From: Myxococcales bacterium
Lineage (GTDB): Bacteria > Myxococcota > Myxococcia > Myxococcales > Myxococcaceae
Assembly (NCBI GenBank): GCA_003153055.1
Contig: PMBV01000192.1
Coordinates: 32,048-39,979 of the forward strand
Direction: 5' to 3'
DNA: 7,932 nt
The notes below the pieces were generated by a model that saw only the letters and a list, made by a program, of their open reading frames with translations, did not search any database and was not told the DNA's origin. The translations under genes were made by a program, and so were the position numbers. Every line of letters starts with the position of its first letter. Within the stretch, counting starts at the first letter, position 1. Shown here one piece after another: positions 1 to 4,665 of the stretch.

Positions 1-540
1 ATCTACACGAAGACCGGAGACGGAGGAGAGACCGGCCTCTTCGGCGGAGGTCGAGTCGGCAAAGACGACCTTCGCGTCGAGGCCTACGGGGAGGTCGACG
101 AGCTCAACGCCGTGCTCGGGGTGGCGCGCGCCGAAGGCCTGGGCGAGCTGGACGACCTCGCCAAGACGCTCCAGGAGCAGCTCTTCGCGGTGGGGTCGAT
201 CCTCGCCACCCCCCTGCGCACCAAGGCGGCCAAGGCGCTGCCTCCGCTGAGGCCCGAGTGGGTGGCGGCGATGGAGCAGGCCATCGACGGCTTCGACGAA
301 GAGTTGAAGCCGTTGACGAGCTTCATTCTCCCAGGAGGGACGAAGGGCTCTGCGTACCTTCACCTCGCCCGCACCGTGTGCCGGCGGGCCGAGCGCCGGG
401 TCGTCCCGCTGGTGCGGGCGGACAAGGTCGAGCCCGAGGTGGTGGTGTACTTGAATCGCCTGTCGGACTTGCTCTTCACCATGGCGAGGGTGGCGAACCA
501 CCGGGCCATGGTGGGCGATGTCGCCTGGGTGGCACCGTGA
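1..540 (+). CDS. pduO: PduO-type ATP:cob(I)alamin adenosyltransferase, 5' end outside window
   Basis: Transfers the adenosyl group of ATP to cob(I)alamin, giving adenosylcobalamin in the cytoplasm. The frame is open from base 1 and begins with IYTKTGDGGETGLFGG, the glycine- and threonine-rich ATP-binding motif found at the extreme N-terminus of PduO/MMAB proteins, so probably only two or three codons are missing. Further family signatures are the YGEVDELNAVLG segment, the FILPGG motif followed by an LHLARTVCRRAER helix (the R-R-A-E-R ATP and cobalamin contact region), and the C-terminal YLNRLSDLLF. The visible 179 residues match the usual length of about 180-190. The stop codon at 538-540 is 21 bases before the start of queG on the same strand, so the two are probably co-transcribed. 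An internal ATG at 112 is not the start, because essential motifs lie upstream of it. Assignment to the PduO family rather than CobA or EutT is firm; the pathway it serves is not visible. Confidence 0.93.
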   Translation: MYTKTGDGGETGLFGGGRVGKDDLRVEAYGEVDELNAVLGVARAEGLGELDDLAKTLQEQLFAVGSILATPLRTKAAKALPPLRPEWVAAMEQAIDGFDEELKPLTSFILPGGTKGSAYLHLARTVCRRAERRVVPLVRADKVEPEVVVYLNRLSDLLFTMARVANHRAMVGDVAWVAP

Positions 541-561
541 TGGGCGCGAGGGGGTGACGGC

Positions 562-1599
562 ATGGTGGGGCCTCGACGCCTCGATGGGGCCGAGCTCGGC
601 CTGCTGGCGCGCGAGGCCGGCTTCGATCTCGTGGGGTTCGCCCCGGCCAGGCCACTTCCCCGAGCGGCGCTCGTCGACTGGCTCTCGGCCGGGCATCACG
701 CGGACCTCGGGTGGATGGCGGAGCACCTCGAGGAGCGGCTCGACGTGACCCGGCTCTTCCCCCCGGCGCGCACCGTGATGGCGCTCGCTTGCAACTACTG
801 GCAACGGGGCCTCGACGAGTCGCCCATCGCCCGCTACGCCCGTGGCCGCGACTACCACGCCACGCTCAAGGATCGCCTGAGGACGCTCCGGCGAGCGGTG
901 CGCGCGCGGTGGCCCGACGTGCACGACTACGGCTCGGTGGACGTGAACCCGGTGATGGAGAAGGTCTGGGCGGCGCTCGCCGGCCTGGGTGCCATCGGGA
1001 AGAACTCGTGTCTCATCACCAGGGAGTTCGGCTCGTGGGTCGTGCTGGCGGTGTTGATCCTCGACGTCGAGGTCGACGCCGTGGCTCCGACACCGATGGC
1101 GGTGTGCGGACGCTGCCGCTTGTGTGTCGACGCCTGCCCCACGCAGGCCATCGTCGGCGACCGCGTCGTCGACGCGCGGAGGTGTCTGTCGTACCAAACC
1201 ATCGAGAACGAGCACGCGGTGCCCCCGGAGCTGCGCGGCTCGATGGTGAATCTCGTCTTCGGGTGCGACCACTGTCAGTCGGTGTGCCCGCACAATCAGC
1301 GGGCCCAGCCGGCGTCGGCCCGCTTCGAGCCCCGGGCCATCGCGTCTCTTGGCGCCCGAGCCCTGGCGGCGATGAGCCCTCTCGAGTGGCAGGCCCTCGC
1401 GGCGGGGACCGCGCTGATGCGGGCGGGCTCCGAGGGAATCCGCCGCAACGCGGCCTATGCCCTCGGCGCAGCGAGAGACCAGAGCGCGCGGGACGTCCTC
1501 GAAGCGCTGGCCGGGGCGCCGGAGCCGACCGTGCGCGAGGCGGCGATCTGGGCCTTGGGCCAGCTCGACCTCGAAAGGCCACCTACTAGCCCCACTTGA
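562..1599 (+). CDS. queG: Epoxyqueuosine reductase QueG
   Basis: Catalyses the last step of queuosine biosynthesis, reducing epoxyqueuosine to queuosine in the anticodon of tRNAs, with cobalamin and two [4Fe-4S] clusters. The 345 residues show the QueG layout. The substrate and cobalamin domain carries VDVNPVMEK followed by AGLGAIGKNS, with D127 at the place of the proposed catalytic Asp. Cluster cysteines are C182, C185, C188 and C192 (CxxCxxCxxxCP), then C208, and C235, C238 and C242 (CDHCQSVCPHN): eight in all. A short C-terminal HEAT-like tail (RRNAAYALG, then REAAIWALGQL) is typical of the family. The ATG at 562 follows a purine-rich GAGGGGG at 549-554. It lies directly behind a cobalamin adenosyltransferase, a sensible partner for a cobalamin-dependent enzyme. 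Its last 14 bases overlap the 3' end of the convergent DUF2378 gene. Confidence 0.95.
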   Translation: MVGPRRLDGAELGLLAREAGFDLVGFAPARPLPRAALVDWLSAGHHADLGWMAEHLEERLDVTRLFPPARTVMALACNYWQRGLDESPIARYARGRDYHATLKDRLRTLRRAVRARWPDVHDYGSVDVNPVMEKVWAALAGLGAIGKNSCLITREFGSWVVLAVLILDVEVDAVAPTPMAVCGRCRLCVDACPTQAIVGDRVVDARRCLSYQTIENEHAVPPELRGSMVNLVFGCDHCQSVCPHNQRAQPASARFEPRAIASLGARALAAMSPLEWQALAAGTALMRAGSEGIRRNAAYALGAARDQSARDVLEALAGAPEPTVREAAIWALGQLDLERPPTSPT

Positions 1600-2143
1600 T
1601 GCGGTAGACGGCCTCGGGGCGGGGGTGCGACTCGAGGGTGACCGAGCCCTTGAGGCTCAAGAACTCGAGCCCACCCTCGAGCAGGCCCACCCAGTACGTC
1701 GGCAAACCGTCGACGTCGCTGATGGTGAGCAGCGCCTCCGTGGGGCCCAGGAACGTGGTCGACGCGTGGGTGTAGTTGTCGCTGGTGCGGAAGGCGCGGT
1801 CGAGCCGCTGCAAGGTGCGCGTGGGCCCGATGATCTTCAGGAACGTGGCCCCCGCCCTTCCGAGCAGCGTGTGCTGCCAGCCCCGGATGAAGTACAGCCC
1901 CAGCAGGCGCAGCCGCTCGTCCTCCGCCTCGAAGGGCCAGATGTCCTCGGCGATGACGTTGAAGATGCGAGGCATCAACTCGGCGGGAATCGCTGGCGGC
2001 ATCCGCTGGACGTCGAGCCCCAGGGCGAGCAGCTTGCGACGAGTCTGATCGGTGACTTTTGACCCCAGCCCGTGGAGTACGCCCTCGATGGCGGTGGGGA
2101 AAGCGAGCCTCGGCTCATTTGGAACCCCCCCCTTCCCCAACAC
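1586..2143 (-). CDS. DUF2378 (TIGR02265) family protein, myxobacterial paralogous family
   Basis: Function unknown. The protein matches my memory of the DUF2378 family, expanded in Myxococcus and relatives: an N-terminal FPTAIEGVLHGL segment, a middle IAEDIWPF...LLGLYFIRGWQHTLLGRAG region, then a glycine- and aromatic-rich second half with NYTHASTTFLGP and GLPTYWVGLLEGGLE. From the GTG at 2143 it has 185 residues, close to the usual 180-200. No signal peptide or membrane helix is visible. The start is uncertain. In-frame candidates are GTG at 2143, TTG at 2140 and GTG at 2158, none with a good Shine-Dalgarno sequence. The best G-rich sequence precedes an ATG at 2118 in the wrong frame. The frame stays open upstream to 2626, but that part is antisense to the PAS gene and lacks family character. 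It is divergent from the PAS gene across about 205 bases and overlaps the queG tail. Family call fairly sure, start not. Confidence 0.8.
   Translation of the reverse strand: MLGKGGVPNEPRLAFPTAIEGVLHGLGSKVTDQTRRKLLALGLDVQRMPPAIPAELMPRIFNVIAEDIWPFEAEDERLRLLGLYFIRGWQHTLLGRAGATFLKIIGPTRTLQRLDRAFRTSDNYTHASTTFLGPTEALLTISDVDGLPTYWVGLLEGGLEFLSLKGSVTLESHPRPEAVYRIKWG
2116..2138 (-). promoter_or_regulatory. G-rich Shine-Dalgarno-like tract with an out-of-frame ATG
   Basis: On the minus strand GGGGAAGGGGGGGG is followed six bases later by ATG (2118-2116), ideal spacing for initiation. That ATG opens a frame ending near 1975, not the DUF2378 frame. One extra base between ATGA and GCCG would give a protein starting M-x-PRLAFPTAIEG, which looks like a natural DUF2378 start. 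Either a one-base deletion (real or a sequencing error) lies here, or translation begins at a weak upstream GTG and the G8 run only resembles a binding site. Confidence 0.4.
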
Positions 2144-2152
2144 CTCTGGTGC

Positions 2153-2197
2153 GTGCACAATGCAAACGGTAGCGCACGTCGCTATCCAAGTGCACAA
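2153..2197. repeat. Direct repeat GTGCACAA, two copies 37 bases apart
   Basis: GTGCACAA occurs at 2153-2160 and 2190-2197; each copy contains the palindrome GTGCAC. They lie about 135-180 bases upstream of the predicted sigma-54 start point near 2331, a normal distance for enhancer sites of sigma-54 activators. They also sit just upstream of the divergent DUF2378 gene. An 8-base repeat is short, so chance is possible. Confidence 0.25.
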
Positions 2198-2262
2198 GTT
2201 GGTGCGGGCAAGGCCACCCTGTCCTGGGGTACTGGACACCCACAAGACCGGAACGACCCAGC

Positions 2263-2285
2263 TTACGCGAGCGCAAGTCGCGTAA
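2263..2285. promoter_or_regulatory. Perfect 8-base dyad TTACGCGA-N7-TCGCGTAA, candidate operator or activator site
   Basis: Arms 2263-2270 and 2278-2285 are perfect inverted repeats around a 7-base spacer (GCGCAAG), centred at 2274. The centre is about 57 bases upstream of the predicted sigma-54 start point and about 130 bases upstream of the DUF2378 start. Geometry and position suit a dimeric regulator acting on the PAS gene or on both divergent genes. No transcription factor gene lies next to it, so the protein that binds is unknown. Confidence 0.5.
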
Positions 2286-2303
2286 TTGCTTGAGCATTTG
2301 ATG

Positions 2304-2320
2304 TAGGCAACTGTCTTGCA
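2304..2320 (+). promoter_or_regulatory. Candidate sigma-54 (-24/-12) promoter of the PAS gene
   Basis: TAGGCAACTGTCTTGCA carries the invariant GG (2306-2307) and GC (2318-2319) separated by exactly ten bases. It matches the consensus TGGCACG-N4-TTGCA at GGCA and at all of TTGCA. Transcription would start near 2331, leaving a short leader of about 18 bases that still holds the complete ribosome binding site at 2337-2344 before the ATG at 2349. The coherence of promoter, leader and start codon raises confidence. Expression would then need a bacterial enhancer-binding protein; none is encoded in the window. Confidence 0.65.
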
Positions 2321-2336
2321 GGTTGACACGCCCACC

Positions 2337-2344
2337 GGGGGAGG
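2337..2344 (+). promoter_or_regulatory. Ribosome binding site that fixes the PAS gene start
   Basis: GGGGGAGG ends four bases before the ATG at 2349. It decides between this ATG and an in-frame TTG at 2316, which lacks such a site and lies upstream of the predicted transcription start. Confidence 0.7.
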
Positions 2345-2348
2345 ACAC

Positions 2349-2744
2349 ATGTCATCGAGGTTGATCGCAACACGAGACCGCGCCGTAGCGATGGCCCAGA
2401 AGGGGCACGAGGTCATCGACGAGGACCACCCCTCTGTCGCCTTCGAGGTGAACGCCACAGGCCGTATTCTGACCGCGTCGGGGCAGGTAGAGCGCCTCAC
2501 GGGGCTCCCCACCACCCAGCTGGCCGGGCTGGCGGTCGAGGCGCTCTTGCCCATGGAGGAGCGCCCACGCTTCGCCCAGCTGCTCGCCGAGGCGGCGACG
2601 GCCAGCTCGGGGGTCGCGGGCTTCACGCTCGTACACGGACAGGAACGTGTCCCCTGCGAAGTGTGCTGGTGGGCGACCGACCGCGCCCCAGGCGAGGGCC
2701 GCTTGAGGGCCCTGTTCTGCGACTCGTCTCAGCCTGCCAGCTGA
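2349..2744 (+). CDS. Stand-alone PAS domain protein
   Basis: A 131-residue cytoplasmic protein made almost entirely of one PAS sensor domain. An N-terminal helix (residues about 5-24) leads into HPSVAFEVNATGRILTAS, the first PAS strands with the usual N-x-x-G-R-I turn. QVERLTGLPTTQLAG (E-x-L-T-G-x-P-x-x-x-L-x-G) and a helix ending PRFAQLL follow, then the late beta strands up to about 125. No kinase, GGDEF, HTH or receiver domain is fused, so it would act by binding a ligand or a partner protein. No heme- or flavin-binding residue can be named with assurance. The start ATG has a strong binding site and a sigma-54-type promoter about 30 bases upstream. It is divergent from the DUF2378 gene and 194 bases ahead of the ketoacyl synthase gene on the same strand. 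Its stop codon lies inside the left arm of a long inverted repeat. PAS fold is likely; the signal is unknown. Confidence 0.75.
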   Translation: MSSRLIATRDRAVAMAQKGHEVIDEDHPSVAFEVNATGRILTASGQVERLTGLPTTQLAGLAVEALLPMEERPRFAQLLAEAATASSGVAGFTLVHGQERVPCEVCWWATDRAPGEGRLRALFCDSSQPAS

Positions 2745-2817
2745 AGGCGAGCGCACGGCGCCCGCGAGGCGCCAGTGACCCTGAGGAATTCCGCAGGCGC
2801 CGTGTGCTCACCTTCAG
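2741..2817. repeat. Long imperfect inverted repeat (22-26 base arms) after the PAS gene
   Basis: Arms 2741-2762 and 2796-2817 are reverse complements except at two positions, one of which becomes a G-U pair in RNA. Pairing can extend to 2766 and 2792 with one more mismatch. The intervening loop is 33 bases, or 25 with the extension. The left arm contains the PAS stop codon (2742-2744). No T run follows the right arm, so it is not a standard intrinsic terminator. GGCGCC occurs three times (2757-2762, 2768-2773, 2796-2801), and CTGAAGG recurs at 2883-2889 and could pair with CCTTCAG of the right arm, so mutually exclusive folds are possible. It may be a 3' end stabiliser, an attenuator before the synthase gene, or a dispersed palindromic element. 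Confidence 0.7.
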
Positions 2818-2938
2818 TCGGTCCAAGCGAGATTTGACACGTCGCGCCACGATTCCTCGAGGGGACCTGGAAGAATTGACTTCTGAAGGGAAAGCCCCAA
2901 GGAGTAGACCCGCGGCCCTCTCGACGTGGGGGCCTTGA

Positions 2939-3943
2939 GTGCTCTACCTGCACGCCATCGGACACTTTCATCCTGAAAACATCCTCACCAACGCTTTCCT
3001 CGAGTCGCTTGGAATTGAGACCAACGAGTCGTGGATACTGGAGCGGGTAGGCATCCGCACGCGCCACACGGTGTTGCCGCTCGACTACATCGCGGCGACG
3101 AAGAATCGTGATCCGCGGATGGCCATCGAGGTGGCGACGATGTCGAACGCCCAGACGGGCGCCCGAGCGGGACGAATGGCCCTCGAGCGGGCCGGTCTCG
3201 AGCCGCGAGACGTGGGTATGGTGTTGTCGGGGAGCTGCTCGCCCGACGAGTGCATTCCGGCCGAAGCGAACCGGGTCGCTGAAGTGATGGGTATCGACGC
3301 GCCGTCGCTCGACATCGCGTCGGCCTGCTCGAGCTTCGCGAGCCAGCTCTACTTCCTCGAGGCCATGCGGCCAGAGAAGCTGCCAGACTTCATCATGCTG
3401 GTGAACCCGGAGAACTCGACGCGAGTGGTGGACTACTCGGATCGCTCGACGTGCGTCCTCTGGGGCGACTGCTCGACGGCGGCCATCGTCTCGCCTCGGG
3501 TCCCGGGACCGTGGTGCGTCACCGAGACCTACCTCGGGGGCGATCCGTCGGGGGCCGAGAAGGTGAAGGTGCCTCGCTTCGGTCACTTCAGCCAGCATGG
3601 CGCCGAGGTCCAGAGGTTCGGGATCAAGCGGGGCATCGAGGTCTTCCAGGCGCTGAGGAACCGCTGGCTCGAGGGCGCCCCCGGGCGACACCGCGGCGAG
3701 CTCTCGTTCATCGGCCACCAGGCGAACCTTCGAATGCTCGAGGCGGTGACTCGGCGGTGCGACATCGCCCCCGACCGTCACCTCTACAACATCGATCGCC
3801 GGGGCAACGTGGGGGCGGCCGGAGCGCCCTCGGTCTTCTCGGAGCACTGGGGTGAGCCCGAGCTGGGCCATGCCGTCGCCCTGTGCGTGGTCGGCGCCGG
3901 CCTCACCTGGGCTGGCGCGCTGTTCGAGCGAACCGCCAAGTAA
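2939..3943 (+). CDS. 3-oxoacyl-ACP synthase III (FabH/KAS III)-like condensing enzyme
   Basis: A thiolase-fold condensing enzyme expected to join an acyl-CoA or acyl-thioester starter to a malonyl-type extender, or to act on another activated acyl group. The 334 residues match KAS III length (about 320-350). All three catalytic residues are present with FabH spacing: C130 in DIASACSSF, H260 in IGHQANLRML, and N290 in RRGNVGAAG. The HQAN motif distinguishes it from KAS I/II. Downstream, VGAGLTWAGALFER is the usual C-terminal glycine-rich strand. The GTG at 2939 follows GGGGG at 2928-2932. No acyl carrier protein, FabD, FabG or FabF gene is adjacent, so this is probably not the housekeeping FabH. 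A role in a specialised lipid or secondary metabolite is inference. The long palindrome upstream may control its expression. It converges on the annexin-like gene with 34 bases between the stop codons. Confidence 0.88.
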   Translation: MLYLHAIGHFHPENILTNAFLESLGIETNESWILERVGIRTRHTVLPLDYIAATKNRDPRMAIEVATMSNAQTGARAGRMALERAGLEPRDVGMVLSGSCSPDECIPAEANRVAEVMGIDAPSLDIASACSSFASQLYFLEAMRPEKLPDFIMLVNPENSTRVVDYSDRSTCVLWGDCSTAAIVSPRVPGPWCVTETYLGGDPSGAEKVKVPRFGHFSQHGAEVQRFGIKRGIEVFQALRNRWLEGAPGRHRGELSFIGHQANLRMLEAVTRRCDIAPDRHLYNIDRRGNVGAAGAPSVFSEHWGEPELGHAVALCVVGAGLTWAGALFERTAK

Positions 3944-3977
3944 CCCCAGGAGGGGAAGCGCCTGCGTCACCTCAGTT

Positions 3978-4553
3978 TCAGAATGCCGTCGCGAAGTCGG
4001 CGCCCAGGAGCGCCTCGGCGGTCAACCGATCGCCCCGCAACAGCGCCAGCACCCCATCGCGCACCGGCCCCGTCACCGAGCGCCGCACCGCGAGCTCCAG
4101 CGGCCCGAAGTACGACGCGAAGCGCTGCCTCACGTCGTCGAGCAGCTTGGGAGGCACCGACTCGAGCGCCGAGAGCAGCGCCCGCGTGTTGCGGCCGAGC
4201 AAACCACTCGTCGCCTGCCGCAGCCGCTCGACCATTCGCTGCACCCGATCTCCGGCGAAGAGCGACTGGGCCCGACGGAGATCCGACGGGCTCAGGTCTC
4301 GCTTGAGCCGCTTGTCCAGCACCTCTCCAAAGCTCTTGAGGTACACCTGCGCCACCTCGGTGAGGTGCTCGGGCGAGCGCTCGGCCAAGACTCCAAAGAT
4401 GACCCGCTCGTCGGGACCCAGCGTGCTCAGCCCCCGATGAAGCGCGGTGTAGAGCGCACGCGCGTCGTCTTCCACACGGGGAGCTCGCGGGACCTCATTG
4501 ATGGCCGGTGCCGCCTCTGACGGCGCCCGGGAACCGTGGCTTCGATCCAGCAT
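3978..4553 (-). CDS. Bacterial annexin-like protein with two annexin repeats
   Basis: The 191-residue protein has an alanine- and proline-rich, probably disordered tail (1-27) followed by two annexin-like repeats. Repeat 1 (about 28-101) follows the annexin pattern: DARALYTALHRGL, then LGPDE in place of G-x-G-T-D-E, ILE-type helix text FGVLAERSPEHL, VYLKSFGEVLDKRLKRDLS. G46 and D86 are 40 residues apart, the spacing of the glycine loop and acidic ligand in type II calcium sites, although T44 and P47 replace the usual Gly and Thr, and helix A seems about four residues longer. Repeat 2 (about 104-175) keeps the helices (GLLGRNTRALLSAL, FASYFGPLELAVRR, VLALLRGD) but has S159 where the acid should be. 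Vertebrate annexins have four repeats, so this is half a core. Its likely role is calcium-dependent or independent membrane binding. No signal peptide. A near-perfect Shine-Dalgarno sequence fixes the ATG. It lies 99 bases downstream of the kinase-like gene. Confidence 0.75.
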   Translation of the reverse strand: MLDRSHGSRAPSEAAPAINEVPRAPRVEDDARALYTALHRGLSTLGPDERVIFGVLAERSPEHLTEVAQVYLKSFGEVLDKRLKRDLSPSDLRRAQSLFAGDRVQRMVERLRQATSGLLGRNTRALLSALESVPPKLLDDVRQRFASYFGPLELAVRRSVTGPVRDGVLALLRGDRLTAEALLGADFATAF

Positions 4554-4556
4554 GGT

Positions 4557-4564
4557 TCACCTCC
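4557..4564 (-). promoter_or_regulatory. Strong ribosome binding site of the annexin-like gene
   Basis: GGAGGTGA on the minus strand is fully complementary to the 16S rRNA tail, three bases (ACC) before the ATG at 4553 and six bases counted from GGAGG. It suggests efficient translation and settles the start codon. Confidence 0.85.
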
Positions 4565-4646
4565 GGGAAGTATTCCGCCGACCCACGCAACTCAGGACCG
4601 GCGGCACTCTGCCACGGTCACTCCCCTGGCCGCACTCCCTCTTTTC

Positions 4647-4665
4647 GCACTGTTAACTGCAGTGC
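4647..4665 (-). repeat. Small hairpin at the end of the kinase-like gene
   Basis: GCACTG (4647-4652) and CAGTGC (4660-4665) are a perfect 6-base inverted repeat around a 7-base loop that holds the TAA stop of the kinase-like gene. On the minus strand it is followed by GAAAAGAGGG, not by T residues, so it is at best a weak or factor-assisted transcription end. A role as protein site is also possible. The rest of the 99-base gap (4554-4652) holds no clear promoter for the annexin-like gene. Confidence 0.35.

Noticed and set aside
711..1589. Second plus-strand frame and a minus-strand frame within queG
   Set aside because: Both overlap queG, which has all eight cluster cysteines in its own frame; the alternatives are Arg/Pro/Gly-rich without motifs.
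2173..2188. Possible minus-strand sigma-54 promoter for DUF2378 (TTGGATAG-N4-GTGCG)
   Set aside because: GG-N10-GC spacing is right, but the -24 element matches TGGCACG at only four of seven bases and the -12 is GTGC, so it is too weak to claim.
2316..2348. TTG at 2316 as start of the PAS gene
   Set aside because: It lies inside the -12 element of the predicted promoter and has no ribosome binding site, while the ATG at 2349 has a strong one.
2144..2626. Upstream extension of the DUF2378 frame
   Set aside because: The extension runs antisense through the PAS gene and the control region, has no family similarity, and would make the protein nearly twice the normal length.
2834..2839. TTGACA as a -35 box for the KAS III-like gene (also TTGACT at 2876)
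   Set aside because: Neither is followed at 16-18 bases by anything resembling a -10 box.
2729..3970. Long minus-strand open frame (413 codons) opposite the KAS III-like gene
   Set aside because: It is the antisense shadow of a gene with clear catalytic motifs. Its product is rich in Arg, His and Pro with no recognisable domain, as expected for high-GC antisense frames.
3944..3977. CCCC-AGGA-GGGG as a terminator between the KAS III-like and annexin-like genes
   Set aside because: A four-base stem with no T run on either strand is not enough to call a terminator.
3852..4520. Plus-strand open frames over the annexin-like gene
   Set aside because: The minus-strand frame has a near-perfect ribosome binding site and annexin pattern; the plus-strand products are low-complexity Arg/Pro-rich text.
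4570..4600. GG...TTGC pattern upstream of the annexin-like gene as a sigma-54 promoter
   Set aside because: The spacing between GG and GC is nine bases rather than ten, which normally abolishes sigma-54 recognition, and the -24 element matches poorly.
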